From Solwaraspora sp. WMMD791 (GTDB lineage: Bacteria > Actinomycetota > Actinomycetes > Mycobacteriales > Micromonosporaceae), in contig NZ_CP120737.1 of assembly GCF_029581195.1 (NCBI RefSeq), positions 3,449,001 to 3,513,000 of the forward strand: 64,000 bases of DNA, given 5' to 3'. Below, in pieces: positions 32,424-40,979 of this stretch. The notes beneath the pieces were generated by a model. That model was not told the DNA's origin, did not search any database, and saw nothing but the letters and a program-made list of their open reading frames with translations. The translations under genes were made by a program, and so were the position numbers. Each line of letters opens with the position of its first letter. Position 1 is the stretch's first letter.

Positions 32424-34249
32424 CTCTGGCCGGGACGTTGGGCGAGGGCGAACGACCGCACGACGGGATGCAGGTGGTAGCGCCCGACGGTGTCCGACTC
32501 CAGCAACGCCAGGTCGACCAGCTCCTCCAGCAGGTCTTCGCTGTCCGGCTCGGGCCGGCCCAGCACCCGCGCCACGACGGGTAGCGCGAAGTCCGGCATA
32601 CCGGTGACGGCCAGCAGGACCAGTGCCCGCTGCTGGTCCGAGGTGAGCTGCCGCCAGCTGGCCAGAAAGGTCGCGCCCACGTCGAGATCACCGGCCCGCA
32701 ACGAGCCCAGCCGGTGCGCGCCGGTGAACCGGTCGCGGAACGCGCGGATCGGCCAGCCCGGCCGGGCGGCCAGCCGGGCCGCCACGATACGGACCGCCAG
32801 TGGCAGCAATCCGCAGGCCACCACGAGCTCCCGGGCCGTCTCGCGCTCGGCCGCCACCCGGTCGTGGCCGATCACCCGGCTCAGCAGCTCGATCGCCTCC
32901 GTCTCGTCGAACACGTCGAGATCGGCGTGCACTGCACCGTTCAGGCCGGCCAGCCGGGAGCGGGAGGTGACCAGGACGCCACAGGTCGCGGTGCCCGGCA
33001 GCAGCGGGGTGATCTGTGCGAGGCTGTGCGCGTCGTCCAGCACCACGAGCAGCCGACGGTCGTGGGTCGCCGAGCGGAACAGCGCCGACCTGCTGTCCAG
33101 GCAGTCCGGGACGAACTCGACCCCGAGCGCGTCGAGGAAGCCGTCCAGGACGTCCTGCGGCGACGCCGGCACGGCGTCACCGCTCCGCAGTTCCGCGTAC
33201 AACTGACCATCCGGGTAATGCGCGCCGAGCCGGTGGGCGACGTGCCGGGCCAGGGTGGTCTTGCCGACACCGCCCATCCCGGCCACGGCCACGACCGGCA
33301 ACGAGTCGCGGTCGGGCCGGCTCAGGGCGTCGGTGACGAGGCGGGCCACCGCTTCGCGCCCGGTGAAGTCCGCTGTGGTGGCCGGGACCTGGGCCGGCCG
33401 TGGCGCGGGTTCCTCACTCCGCGGCGTCTCGTCACTTCGCGCCGGCTCCTCGCCTCGCGCCGGCTCCTCGCCTCGTAGCGGCTCCGCACTCCGCGCCGGC
33501 GGGGCGGGCCCCTCGCTGATCAGGATCCGCCGATGGGCCTCGGCAAGCTCGGCGCTGGGTTCCAGCCCCAGCCGGTCCACGATCCTGCGGCGAGCTGCCG
33601 GGAACACCGCAGCAGCCTCCCCCGGCCGGCCACTGGCGTGCAACGCCCGGATCAGCAGCACGGAAAGGCTCTCCCGCAACGGGTTCTCGTCACTGAGAGC
33701 GCGCAACTCGGGCACGCACCAGGAGGCGCGACCGAGGTCGATGTCCAATGCCAGACGCGCCTCCAGCAGGTCCAGGTGCAGCTCACTCAGCCGGCGACGA
33801 TGCCGTTGCGCGAACGGACCGGGCACCCCGGCCAGCGGTTCGCCGTTGAAGAGGGCAAGCGCCTCGGCCAGCATCGCGCGGGCGCTGCGCGCGTCGCCGG
33901 CCTGACGGGCGCGGCGGGCCAGTGCCTCGGCGTACCGCACATCGACGGCGTCCTCGGGCACCGTCAGGCGGTAGCCGTCACCGACGGTCGTCAGGATCCG
34001 GGGCTCGGCGGCGTCGTTCTCCAGCACCTTGCGCCACCGCCAGGCGTACGTACGGAGGGTTTTCGTCGCGGTGACCGGCGGATCGTCGCCCCACAGCGCC
34101 TCCATCAGAACGGCCGCGCTCACCCCCTGGCTCGGCCGCAGGAGAAGGACGGCGAGCAGGGCCTGTTGCTGCGGGCTTCCCATGTCGAGCTCGACGGAGC
34201 CCCGGCGGCCACGCACGACGCCGAGCAGGTCGAACCGAAGGGGTTCCAT
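32420..34249 (-). CDS. SARP/AfsR-family activator with BTAD and NB-ARC domains
   Basis: 609 residues. OmpR-like winged helix (LAVLLLRPSQGVSAAVLMEALWGDDPPVTATKTLRTYAWRWRKVL), then BTAD (VDVRYAEALARRARQ...LIRALHASGRPGEAAAVFPAARRRIVDRLGLEP), an acidic/Arg repeat linker (EEPARGEEPARSDETPRSEEP), then NB-ARC with Walker A AVAGMGGVGKTTLARHVA, LLVVLDDAH and GVLVTSRSRLAGL. It ends after the ARC winged helix without TPR or WD repeats, shorter than AfsR. SARPs activate biosynthetic clusters by binding 11-bp-phased direct repeats; such repeats lie at 34392-34420 before the divergent peptide/YcaO genes. Confidence 0.92.
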   Translation of the reverse strand: MEPLRFDLLGVVRGRRGSVELDMGSPQQQALLAVLLLRPSQGVSAAVLMEALWGDDPPVTATKTLRTYAWRWRKVLENDAAEPRILTTVGDGYRLTVPEDAVDVRYAEALARRARQAGDARSARAMLAEALALFNGEPLAGVPGPFAQRHRRRLSELHLDLLEARLALDIDLGRASWCVPELRALSDENPLRESLSVLLIRALHASGRPGEAAAVFPAARRRIVDRLGLEPSAELAEAHRRILISEGPAPPARSAEPLRGEEPARGEEPARSDETPRSEEPAPRPAQVPATTADFTGREAVARLVTDALSRPDRDSLPVVAVAGMGGVGKTTLARHVAHRLGAHYPDGQLYAELRSGDAVPASPQDVLDGFLDALGVEFVPDCLDSRSALFRSATHDRRLLVVLDDAHSLAQITPLLPGTATCGVLVTSRSRLAGLNGAVHADLDVFDETEAIELLSRVIGHDRVAAERETARELVVACGLLPLAVRIVAARLAARPGWPIRAFRDRFTGAHRLGSLRAGDLDVGATFLASWRQLTSDQQRALVLLAVTGMPDFALPVVARVLGRPEPDSEDLLEELVDLALLESDTVGRYHLHPVVRSFALAQRPGQS

Positions 34250-34391
34250 GTCAACCGCAGACGATCGCGTCGGTGGCGGCCCGCAAATCGACCCTCATGT
34301 CGCCATTCTGGCAAACCGCAGCGGTCGGTGGTCCCGACAGTAGGCAAAGCCATAGGACAGACGTCGTGTCCACAAGCCACACCTGCGGATA

Positions 34392-34420
34392 TATCAACCA
34401 GGTATCGGACATCTATCGGT
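34392..34420 (+). promoter_or_regulatory. SARP-type direct repeats and promoter of the RiPP genes
   Basis: TATCAAC (34392), TATCGGA (34403) and TATCGGT (34414) are heptamers at exact 11-bp intervals. About 9 bp after the last lies TATCTG (34430), a possible -10, the spacing known for SARP-activated promoters. The ATG of the 44-residue peptide is at 34468. Confidence 0.72.
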
Positions 34421-34467
34421 GTGCACGAATATCTGACCAAGGCACCTCTCGATGAAGGAGGAAGCAC

Positions 34468-34602
34468 ATGGGACTGCACGACGCGATCTACCGGCCACAG
34501 AAGGACAAGCCGGAACTCGCCGAGACCGAGCAGCGGACCCTCGACGAGCTGACCGAGCGTGACCAGGACTCCGAGGTGGCGGCGGTCGAGTCCGCCCGCT
34601 GA
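34468..34602 (+). CDS. 44-residue peptide, candidate RiPP precursor for YcaO
   Basis: MGLHDAIYRPQKDKPELAET continues to ...SEVAAVESAR. ATG 34468 is preceded by GAAGGAGGAAG. Highly charged and helical, no Cys and only five Ser/Thr, so it is not a classic azol(in)e substrate; amidine or thioamide chemistry, or a role other than precursor, is possible. It sits 83 bp upstream of the YcaO gene and behind the SARP-type repeats. Confidence 0.72.
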   Translation: MGLHDAIYRPQKDKPELAETEQRTLDELTERDQDSEVAAVESAR

Positions 34603-34685
34603 GTCGACGTCACAGGGCCGGGCGGGGTGCCCGTCCGGCCCACCCGCAACCCGCAGCGTCGGTGCGTTCAGTCGGAGGTGGAGCG

Positions 34686-35999
34686 ATGTCGAGGACAGAT
34701 CTTGCGGCCGGTTCGGTGGTCCAGGACGGTGAGCGGACGCTGAGCCTGCCCGAGGCCCACCAGCGGGGTACGGCGGCGGCAGCCGAGCTCGATCTGCGGG
34801 TGGACTGCACGGCGGTGCTCGACGGCGACCCGGCGGTCTGGACGGCGACGCTGTGGCGGGGCGACGACCCGGTGCCCAGCGGGCTGGGGCTCGGCAAGGG
34901 AAGTTCGGCGACGGCGCAGGTCGGCGCGGTCTTCGAGGCGCTGGAGCACCACCTCAGTGGGCTGCAGGGCCTCGCCGACGGCGGGACGACGCTGCGCCGT
35001 GCGGGTGAGATCTCCCGCGACGCGACGCTCCGGCGGGACGTGGCGCTCGCCCTGCTCGGGGAGTTGCCCGACGGGCCGATGGGGTGCCTGCCCTTCCGAG
35101 TGGTGACCAGCGGCGCCGAGGTCGACGTACCGCTGTTCCTGTCCGTGCCGGACTACCTCGACGAGGAGGCCGACCCGCTGCGGGAGAGCCTCGGTGACCA
35201 CTACGACTACACCGGGGTGAGCCGCTACTCCTGCAACAACGGCTGGGCGGCGGGCACCGACCCGGTCGAGGCGGCGGTCCACGCGCTCAACGAGACCATC
35301 GAGCGGGACGCGCTGTCCCTTCTGCTGATCGACCAGTTCCTGGGGCGGCGGCGGTCCCCGCTCGTCCTCATCGACACGGAAACGTTGCCGGACGACCTCG
35401 CGGCCCTGGTGTCGGCGGCGCAGACCATCACCGGCCAGCGGCTGCACCTGATCGACATGACCACCGACCTGGGCGTACCGGCGATCTTCGCCTACCTCCC
35501 CACCCCGGACGGCGGACCGGCCCGGATCCGCGGCTGCGGCGCCTCCCTCTCCCGCCACTACGCGATCGCCCGTGCGGTGAGCGAGCTGGTCCAGGTCCAC
35601 CTCGCGTCCTCGCTCGGGAACATCCACTCGGCGTTCGCCGCCATGACACCCGTGCGGCACGACTGGACCAGGCCCTATCCCACCCTCCACGCCTGCTACC
35701 GGAGCGACCTGCGCACCCGGCTCGCCGACGCCACCGTCGTGCCGTACCGGGACACGGAAGCTCCGGCCACCGCCGCCGGCCACCTCGACGCGCTCGTCGA
35801 CATCCTCTCCCGACGCGGCTTCACGCCGTTGCAGCGTGACCACTACGTGACCGGCAACCTGGCCGTGGTCAACATCTTCGTCCCCGGCCTGGAGAGGTTC
35901 ATGCTCGTCACCGACGGACAGGTGGTGGTGCCGGGAGCGCGGGGCATGGCGGTCAGGAACAACGGAATCCGACCTGGGCCCGTGAACGACAACCGGTAG
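34686..35999 (+). CDS. stand-alone YcaO cyclodehydratase-family enzyme
   Basis: 437 residues from ATG 34686 with GGAGGTGGAG upstream. PSGLGLGKGSSATAQVGAVFEALEHHLS and VEAAVHALNETIERDALSLLLIDQFL are the ATP/Mg-binding Glu motifs of the YcaO fold; RIRGCGASLSRHYAIARAVSELVQVHLAS is the third. YcaO enzymes activate a peptide backbone carbonyl with ATP to form azolines, thioamides or amidines. No E1-like/ocin-ThiF partner, TfuA or dehydrogenase is adjacent, and the C-terminus lacks a PxPxP tail. Together with the 44-residue peptide and the SARP it forms a minimal RiPP locus. Confidence 0.93.
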   Translation: MSRTDLAAGSVVQDGERTLSLPEAHQRGTAAAAELDLRVDCTAVLDGDPAVWTATLWRGDDPVPSGLGLGKGSSATAQVGAVFEALEHHLSGLQGLADGGTTLRRAGEISRDATLRRDVALALLGELPDGPMGCLPFRVVTSGAEVDVPLFLSVPDYLDEEADPLRESLGDHYDYTGVSRYSCNNGWAAGTDPVEAAVHALNETIERDALSLLLIDQFLGRRRSPLVLIDTETLPDDLAALVSAAQTITGQRLHLIDMTTDLGVPAIFAYLPTPDGGPARIRGCGASLSRHYAIARAVSELVQVHLASSLGNIHSAFAAMTPVRHDWTRPYPTLHACYRSDLRTRLADATVVPYRDTEAPATAAGHLDALVDILSRRGFTPLQRDHYVTGNLAVVNIFVPGLERFMLVTDGQVVVPGARGMAVRNNGIRPGPVNDNR

Positions 36000-36047
36000 C
36001 AACGGCCAAAGTCCCAGGGTGTCGGTGGGGCGTGGCACCCTGACCGG

Positions 36048-36488
36048 GTGAACGTCGAGGAAGCCGTCCGACTGCGCCGCGCCCGGGACCTGCTGGACAG
36101 GGAGTACGCCCGGCCGCTGGACGTGCCGGCGATGGCGCGGGCCGCGTACATGTCGCCGTCGCACTTCACCCGGCTGTTCCGGGCCGCCTACGGCGAGAGC
36201 CCGTACGGCTACCTGTCGACCCGGCGGGTCGAGCGGGCGAAGGCGCTGCTGCGCCGTGGCGACCTGAGCGTCACCGACGTCTGCATGGCGGTCGGGTTCA
36301 CCTCGCTCGGGTCGTTCAGCTCCCGCTTCACCGAGCTGGTCGGCGAGTCGCCCAGCGCGTACCGGGCCCGGTCACATGCGGCCGGCGCGGCCATCCCGGC
36401 CTGCTACGTCAAGGCCGTCACCCGTCCGACCCGCCCGGCCGGAGCATCAAGTCGGTTTGGAGAAGCCCAGGTCAGCCGGCCGGCGTAG
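36048..36488 (+). CDS. AraC-family DNA-binding protein without effector domain
   Basis: 146 residues from GTG 36048. Double HTH: LDVPAMARAAYMSPSHFTRLFRAAYGESPYGYLSTRRVERAKALLRRGDLSVTDVCMAVGFTSLGSFSSRFTELVGESPSAYR. Only the DNA-binding half is present. It ends 10 bp before the glyoxalase-family gene; such AraC/glyoxalase pairs are common in actinomycetes. Confidence 0.92.
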   Translation: MNVEEAVRLRRARDLLDREYARPLDVPAMARAAYMSPSHFTRLFRAAYGESPYGYLSTRRVERAKALLRRGDLSVTDVCMAVGFTSLGSFSSRFTELVGESPSAYRARSHAAGAAIPACYVKAVTRPTRPAGASSRFGEAQVSRPA

Positions 36489-36498
36489 CGTCGCTGGC

Positions 36499-36906
36499 AT
36501 GGCAATCACGCTTTCCCACACGTTCCTGCTCGTCCACGACCAGGACGAGGCGCTGAAGTTCTACCGCGACGTGCTCGGCCTGGAGGTCCGCACCGACATG
36601 GCGTTCGAGGGCTTCCGCTGGCTGACCGTCGGTCCGCCCGGACAGCCAGACGTCGAGATCGTGCTCGAAGTCGCCGCGATGGGTCGCGCCGCCGACCAGG
36701 AGACTCTGGAACTGCTGCTCGCCAAGGGCTCGCTCAGCGGGCTGATCTTCCTGGTCGACGACGTGGACGCGACGTTCGAGCGGGTCCGGGCCGCCGGGGC
36801 GGAGGTCATGCAGGAGCCCATCGACCAGCCGTACGGGGTACGCGACTGCGGTGTCCGCGACCCGTCCGGCAACAACATCCGTTTCTCCCAGAAGCTGTCG
36901 CAGTAG
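36499..36906 (+). CDS. glyoxalase/bleomycin-resistance (VOC) family protein
   Basis: 135 residues from ATG 36499. Two beta-alpha-beta-beta-beta modules: SHTFLLVHDQDEALKFYRDVLGLEVRTDMAF...WLTVGPPGQPDVEIVLEV and LIFLVDDVDATFERVRAAGAEVMQEP...VRDCGVRDPSGNNIRFSQ. Metal-ligand positions (His7, Glu) look plausible. Substrate unknown; operon with the AraC regulator. Confidence 0.92.
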   Translation: MAITLSHTFLLVHDQDEALKFYRDVLGLEVRTDMAFEGFRWLTVGPPGQPDVEIVLEVAAMGRAADQETLELLLAKGSLSGLIFLVDDVDATFERVRAAGAEVMQEPIDQPYGVRDCGVRDPSGNNIRFSQKLSQ

Positions 36907-36919
36907 TCGTAACCATGTT

Positions 36920-36982
36920 GCCGAGTGGAGGGCTGGGGTACGTAATTCGGCGGAAGTTACGTACCTCAGCCCTCCACTCGGC
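36920..36982. terminator. 26-bp-stem hairpin after the glyoxalase gene
   Basis: Arms 36920-36945 and 36957-36982 are complementary over 26 bp with one G-T pair and an 11-nt loop. Much longer and less GC-uniform than the other terminators in the window (includes GTACGTAA), so it may also be a miniature inverted-repeat remnant. Confidence 0.65.
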
Positions 36983-37095
36983 GAGTTCACGGGCGGCGGC
37001 GGGCCGGCAAGGTGACCCGCAGTACGAGTCGGCCGAGCCCGTAGCAGTAGTCGCCGGTATTCAACGAAACCGTGTCGCCAACTCTGACCAGCGGG

Positions 37096-37362
37096 TCATT
37101 CCTCATCGGTGATCATTTCCACCGACTTGCCGTCGCGCAGCAGTTCCGCAAGGCGCTCGTATACGTTGAAGTCTTCCACCCGTAGAAGTTGCAGTGCGGT
37201 GTCCACCGGGCGGCATCCGTCGGTCAGGCAGCCCGCCCACTCCGCCGAGGGCCAGTGGTCGGTGACGACGCTCCTCGCGTACCGGATCGCGACGTCGCGG
37301 GTCTGCTCCTCGCTCAACTCGGGGATGGCCGGCGGTTGGGAACCTGGTACCAGGACACTCAT
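37096..37362 (-). CDS. small protein of unknown function
   Basis: 88 residues from ATG 37362, with GGAGGG six bases upstream; the frame is open to an ATG at 37464 (122 aa). ELSEEQTRDVAIRYARSVVTDHWPSAEWAGCLTDGCRPVDTALQLLRVEDFNVYERLAELLRDGKSVEMITDEE is acidic and helical with two Cys (CLTDGC). Not recognised. Lower codon bias than neighbours. Confidence 0.55.
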   Translation of the reverse strand: MSVLVPGSQPPAIPELSEEQTRDVAIRYARSVVTDHWPSAEWAGCLTDGCRPVDTALQLLRVEDFNVYERLAELLRDGKSVEMITDEE

Positions 37363-37464
37363 TTCTGCCCTCCGCTGATCCTCGGAAATCTCTCCTGCGA
37401 ACACTCTGGACTCCACCGGCACTCTCCCGTAAGGGTGGAGCGGCATACCCATGAAATCACTCAC

Positions 37465-37791
37465 GTACGGAGGGGTAAGCGGTGGACATGATCATGTGGA
37501 TACGTGCGCTCAAAGCAGCGCGCGTCGACAATTGACGCGATCGAGACCAGCCGACGCAAGCCGACCTTCAAGTACTTGCGGATCTCCACGTCGCGGGTGG
37601 CGATGGTCAAGGATGAAGATGCACTCGGGTGGGTCGTCGCGGGTCAGCAACTCAGCCGGTGGGTGACCGGCCGGCGGCCCGGTGCCCGACGGTGGGCCAT
37701 GGCCGGCCGACGTGGCGCGAGGCTGACACGTTCGCCCGGTCCGGCGTGAGCGCCGGACCGGGCGAAAGCGCCGATCAGAGTCGTACGGCGG
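37465..37791. other. 327-bp region without a confident gene
   Basis: Contains a good ribosome site (GGAGGGG, 37469-) followed by a 17-codon frame from GTG 37482, and a longer weak frame 37504-37749 with no family resemblance (RRKPTFKYLRISTSRVAMVKDED). Either may be a decayed gene. The right end holds the hairpin at 37731-37766. Confidence 0.4.
37731..37766. terminator. terminator of the glycine-betaine operon
   Basis: Perfect 16-bp stem (TTCGCCCGGTCCGGCG with its complement) and TGAG loop, 25 bp past the minus-strand stop at 37792. Confidence 0.85.
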
Positions 37792-38709
37792 TCAGGAGAC
37801 GCCGAGCGTACCGAGGTAGTCGGGGTTCTCGGACAGCCACGCCTCGACGGCGCCGGCCTCGTCGCCCTCGTGGACGTTGAACATCAGGTCCTCCAGCGAG
37901 CCGAGCTGCTGGTCGTCCATCTTGAACTTGCCGAGCATCTCGGTGACCTCGGGGAAGTCCTCGCCGAACCCGGTGCGGGCCAGGGTGTGGATCTCCTCGG
38001 CCTGCCCGAGGGTGCCCTCCGGGTCGGCCAGGTCCTTCAGTTCGTAGTTCGAGTACGCCCAGTGCGGGTGCCACAGGGTCACCACGATCGGCTCCTCGTC
38101 GGCGATGGCGCTCTGCAGCGCGGCGAGCATCGCCGGGGTCGACGAGGTCCGCAGCTCGTAGTCGTCCAGGCCGTAGGTCGGCATGACCTGGTCCTGGGTG
38201 GCGGCGGTCAGGCCGGCGCCCGGCTCGATGCCGATGATCTCGCCGTTGAACAGGTCGGCGTTGGCGGCGAGGTCGGCCAGCGAGTCGACGCCGTCGACGT
38301 ACGCCGGGACGGCGATGCTCAGGCTGGCGTTGTCGTACCAGACGCCGAGCTGCTCGATGTCGTCGCCGTACTGCTCCATGTAGGAGGCGTGCGTCTGGGG
38401 CAGCCAGCCGTCGAGGAACAGGTCGATGTCACCGGAGGCGAGACCGGAGTAGACGACGCCGGCTTCGACGTTGGTCAGCTCGACCTCGTACCCCTGGGAT
38501 TCAAGGATGTTCTGCCACAGGTAGGAGGCGGCGATCGCCTCGTCCCAGGCCATGTAGCCGATGGTGATGCTCTTGTCGGCGGAGCCGGTGGAACCGGTGC
38601 CGGTGCCGCTGTCGTCGGTGTCGTCGCTGCCGCAGGCGGCGACCCCACCGAGGGCGAGCGCGGCCGCGGCCGCGACCGCGGCCCGGCGGAGCAGTGTGTT
38701 GCCGAACAT
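37792..38709 (-). CDS. glycine betaine/proline-type ABC substrate-binding lipoprotein
   Basis: 305 residues. Lipoprotein signal with lipobox LGGVAAC (Cys26), then an Asp/Gly/Ser linker and an OpuAC domain: ITIGYMAWDEAIAASYLWQNILESQGYEVEL, DIDLFLDGWLPQTHASYM, GIEPGAGL and VVTLWHPHWAYSNYELKDL, whose Trp residues form the aromatic cage for quaternary ammonium ligands. Last gene of an ATPase-permease-binding-protein operon; osmoprotectant uptake. Confidence 0.94.
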   Translation of the reverse strand: MFGNTLLRRAAVAAAAALALGGVAACGSDDTDDSGTGTGSTGSADKSITIGYMAWDEAIAASYLWQNILESQGYEVELTNVEAGVVYSGLASGDIDLFLDGWLPQTHASYMEQYGDDIEQLGVWYDNASLSIAVPAYVDGVDSLADLAANADLFNGEIIGIEPGAGLTAATQDQVMPTYGLDDYELRTSSTPAMLAALQSAIADEEPIVVTLWHPHWAYSNYELKDLADPEGTLGQAEEIHTLARTGFGEDFPEVTEMLGKFKMDDQQLGSLEDLMFNVHEGDEAGAVEAWLSENPDYLGTLGVS

Positions 38710-38831
38710 GTGTTCGTCCTTTCCGTGTGTTGCCGTTCACCGGCGGACTCGCGGTAGGCGAGGCAGGGCGCCGGCACCGGTGACCCTCCCTGCGGGATCT
38801 CGGTCTTGCGGTGCGGTGCGGTGCGGGGCGG

Positions 38832-39719
38832 TCAGGCCTGCGCGACGGCGCGCTGCGCCCTGGCGGATTTGGTGCGGGCGCCGATCGAGTCGGTCAGCCG
38901 GTCGAGCACGACCGCGAGGATGACGACGGCGATGCCGCCTTCGAAGCCGCGGCCGACCTGGATCCGGGCCAACGCGGTCATGATCACTTCGCCGAGGCCG
39001 CCAGCTCCGACCATGCCGGCGATGACCACCATCGACAGAGCCAGCATGATCACCTGGTTGACGCCCTGCATGATGGTCGGCAGGGCCAACGGCAGTTTGG
39101 TGCGCAGCAGTACCGCCCAGGGCGAGGCGCCGAACGCCTCACCCGCCTCGATCACCTCGCGGTCGATCTGGCGCAGGCCGAGCTCGGTCAGCCGGACCCC
39201 CGGCGGCATGCTGAACACCACGGTGGCCAGCACCCCGGGGACGGCGCCGACGCCGAAGTAGAAGATCGCCGGGATCAGGTAGACGAACGCGGGCAGGGTC
39301 TGCATGAGGTCCAGTACCGGGCGGGCCAGCGCGGAGATCCGCGGGTTCTCGGCGATGAGGATGCCCAGCGGTACGGCCATCAGCAGGGACAGTCCGCTGG
39401 CGACCAGCACCAGCGCGAGGGTGCTCATGGTCTGCTCCCAGTACGGCATGCCGGCGACGATGCCGAGGCCGACGGCGGTGCCGATGCCGAACTTCCAGCC
39501 GCGCAGCCACCAGCCGAGCGCCGCGAAGATCAGCACCATGACGATCGCCGGGGGCGCGTTCAGCAGGTCGTCGAGTGGGTCGACCAACGCCTGGACCAGC
39601 CCGGAGATGCCGTCGAAGAACGGCTCCATGTGCTCGGTGGTCCAGTCGACGACGGCTTCGAACCCCTTGCCGACCTGCACGTACGGCAGCAGCCCGTCCA
39701 GGCCGTCCGCGACGTTCAC
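38832..39719 (-). CDS. glycine betaine/proline-type ABC permease (OpuAB/ProW)
   Basis: 295 residues from GTG 39719, which overlaps the restored ATPase stop (GTGA). Hydrophobic segments from ~58 onward; EAA motif GEAFGASPWAVLLRTKLPLALPTIMQGVNQ; ARPVLDLMQTLPAFVYLIPAIFYFGVGAVPGVLA and MVVIAGMVGAGGLGEVIM are typical ProW sequences. Pairs with the OpuAA-type ATPase and the lipoprotein. Confidence 0.94.
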   Translation of the reverse strand: MNVADGLDGLLPYVQVGKGFEAVVDWTTEHMEPFFDGISGLVQALVDPLDDLLNAPPAIVMVLIFAALGWWLRGWKFGIGTAVGLGIVAGMPYWEQTMSTLALVLVASGLSLLMAVPLGILIAENPRISALARPVLDLMQTLPAFVYLIPAIFYFGVGAVPGVLATVVFSMPPGVRLTELGLRQIDREVIEAGEAFGASPWAVLLRTKLPLALPTIMQGVNQVIMLALSMVVIAGMVGAGGLGEVIMTALARIQVGRGFEGGIAVVILAVVLDRLTDSIGARTKSARAQRAVAQA

Positions 39720-40979
39720 TGGTCTCCTCCTTCAGCGGTCGCATCGCTGGCGGTGTCGGCAGCGGCCGCATCGTCGGCGGCGGTCGGCTCCGTGCCGATG
39801 GCGCCGAGCGCCCGCAGCAGCGTGATCCGGGGGATCACGCCGACGAGGCGGCCGGTGCCGTCGGTCACCGCCAGCGGGTGTGGACTCTCGGCGCACGGCG
39901 CGAACAGCTCCGCGACCGGGGTCTCCTCGGCCGCCACCCGGACCTGGTCGGTCGTGACGACGTCGCGCAGCGTCTGCCGGCCGTCGCGGATCGCCTGTTC
40001 GATGCCGTCGTCGGAGACGGTGCCGACGAACCGTTTGCCCCCGGCCGGTGACGTAGACCGCCGATATCTGGTTCTCCCGCAGCACCCGGGCGGCGACCCG
40101 GGGGCCGGAGTTCTCGTCGACGACGCCGAGCGGCCGTTCCATCACCGACGAGGCGGTCAGGATCCGGGTACGGTCCACGTCGGCCACGAACTGCGCGACG
40201 TAGTCGTTCGACGGGTCGGTGAGGATCTCCTCGGCGGTGCCGATCTGGACGATCCGTCCGGCGCGCATCACCGCGATCCGGTCACCGAGGCGCATCGCCT
40301 CGTTGAGGTCGTGGGTGATGAAGACGATGGTCTTGCCGAGCTGCGCCTGCAGGTCCAGCAGCTGGTCCTGGACCTCACGACGGATCAGCGGGTCGAGCGC
40401 GGAGAACGCCTCGTCCATCAGCATGATGTCGGTGCCGGCGGCCAGTGCCCGGGCCAGGCCGACCCGTTGGCGCATCCCGCCGGACAGTTGCTGGGGCAGC
40501 TTGTCCGCCCACTGGTCGAGGCCGACCAGGCGCAACGCCTCCATCGCCTGCTCGCGGCGCTGGGCGCGGGGCAGGCCTGCCGCCTCCAGCGCGTAGCCGG
40601 CGTTCTCCAGCACGGACCGGTGCGGCAGGAGCGCGAAGTGCTGGAAGACCATACTGATCTTCTCGCGCCGGACCTTGCGCAGGGCGGCCGGTTTGAGCCT
40701 GGTGATGTCGACGCCGTCGATCTCGACGGTGCCGCTGGTCGGCGGGAGCAGGCCGTTGAGCATCCGGATCAGGGTGGACTTGCCGGAGCCGGACAGCCCC
40801 ATGACGACGAAGATCTCGCCCCGGCGGACCTCGAAGTTGGCGTCGACGACCGCGCCGGTGGCGCCGAGTGCCGGGAGCGTGTCGTCCCGGCCGGCGCGCA
40901 GCTGTTCGAGGGCCTTGTCTGCGCGTTTGCCGAATATCTTGTACAGGGATTTGACGACGATTGCGGACACGATCTCCAT
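39716..40979 (-). pseudogene. glycine betaine ABC ATPase (OpuAA/ProV) with a frameshift in the CBS region
   Basis: ATG 40979 (MEIVSAIVVKSLYKIFGKRA). The ATPase domain is complete: VVMGLSGSGKSTLIRMLNGL, MVFQHFALLPHRSV, QLSGGMRQRVGLARAL, IMLMDEAFSALDPLIR, VFITHDLNEAM. The C-terminal CBS pair loses frame at a C5 run (40038-40042): the primary frame runs on as Arg-rich nonsense to 39732. With one base fewer the sequence reads TGRGKRFVGTVSDDGIEQAI and continues to ...PHPLAVTDGTGRLVGVIPRITLLRALG with a stop at 39716 overlapping the permease GTG. Sequencing error or a real mutation; uptake core probably intact, osmosensing CBS region altered. Confidence 0.88.
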
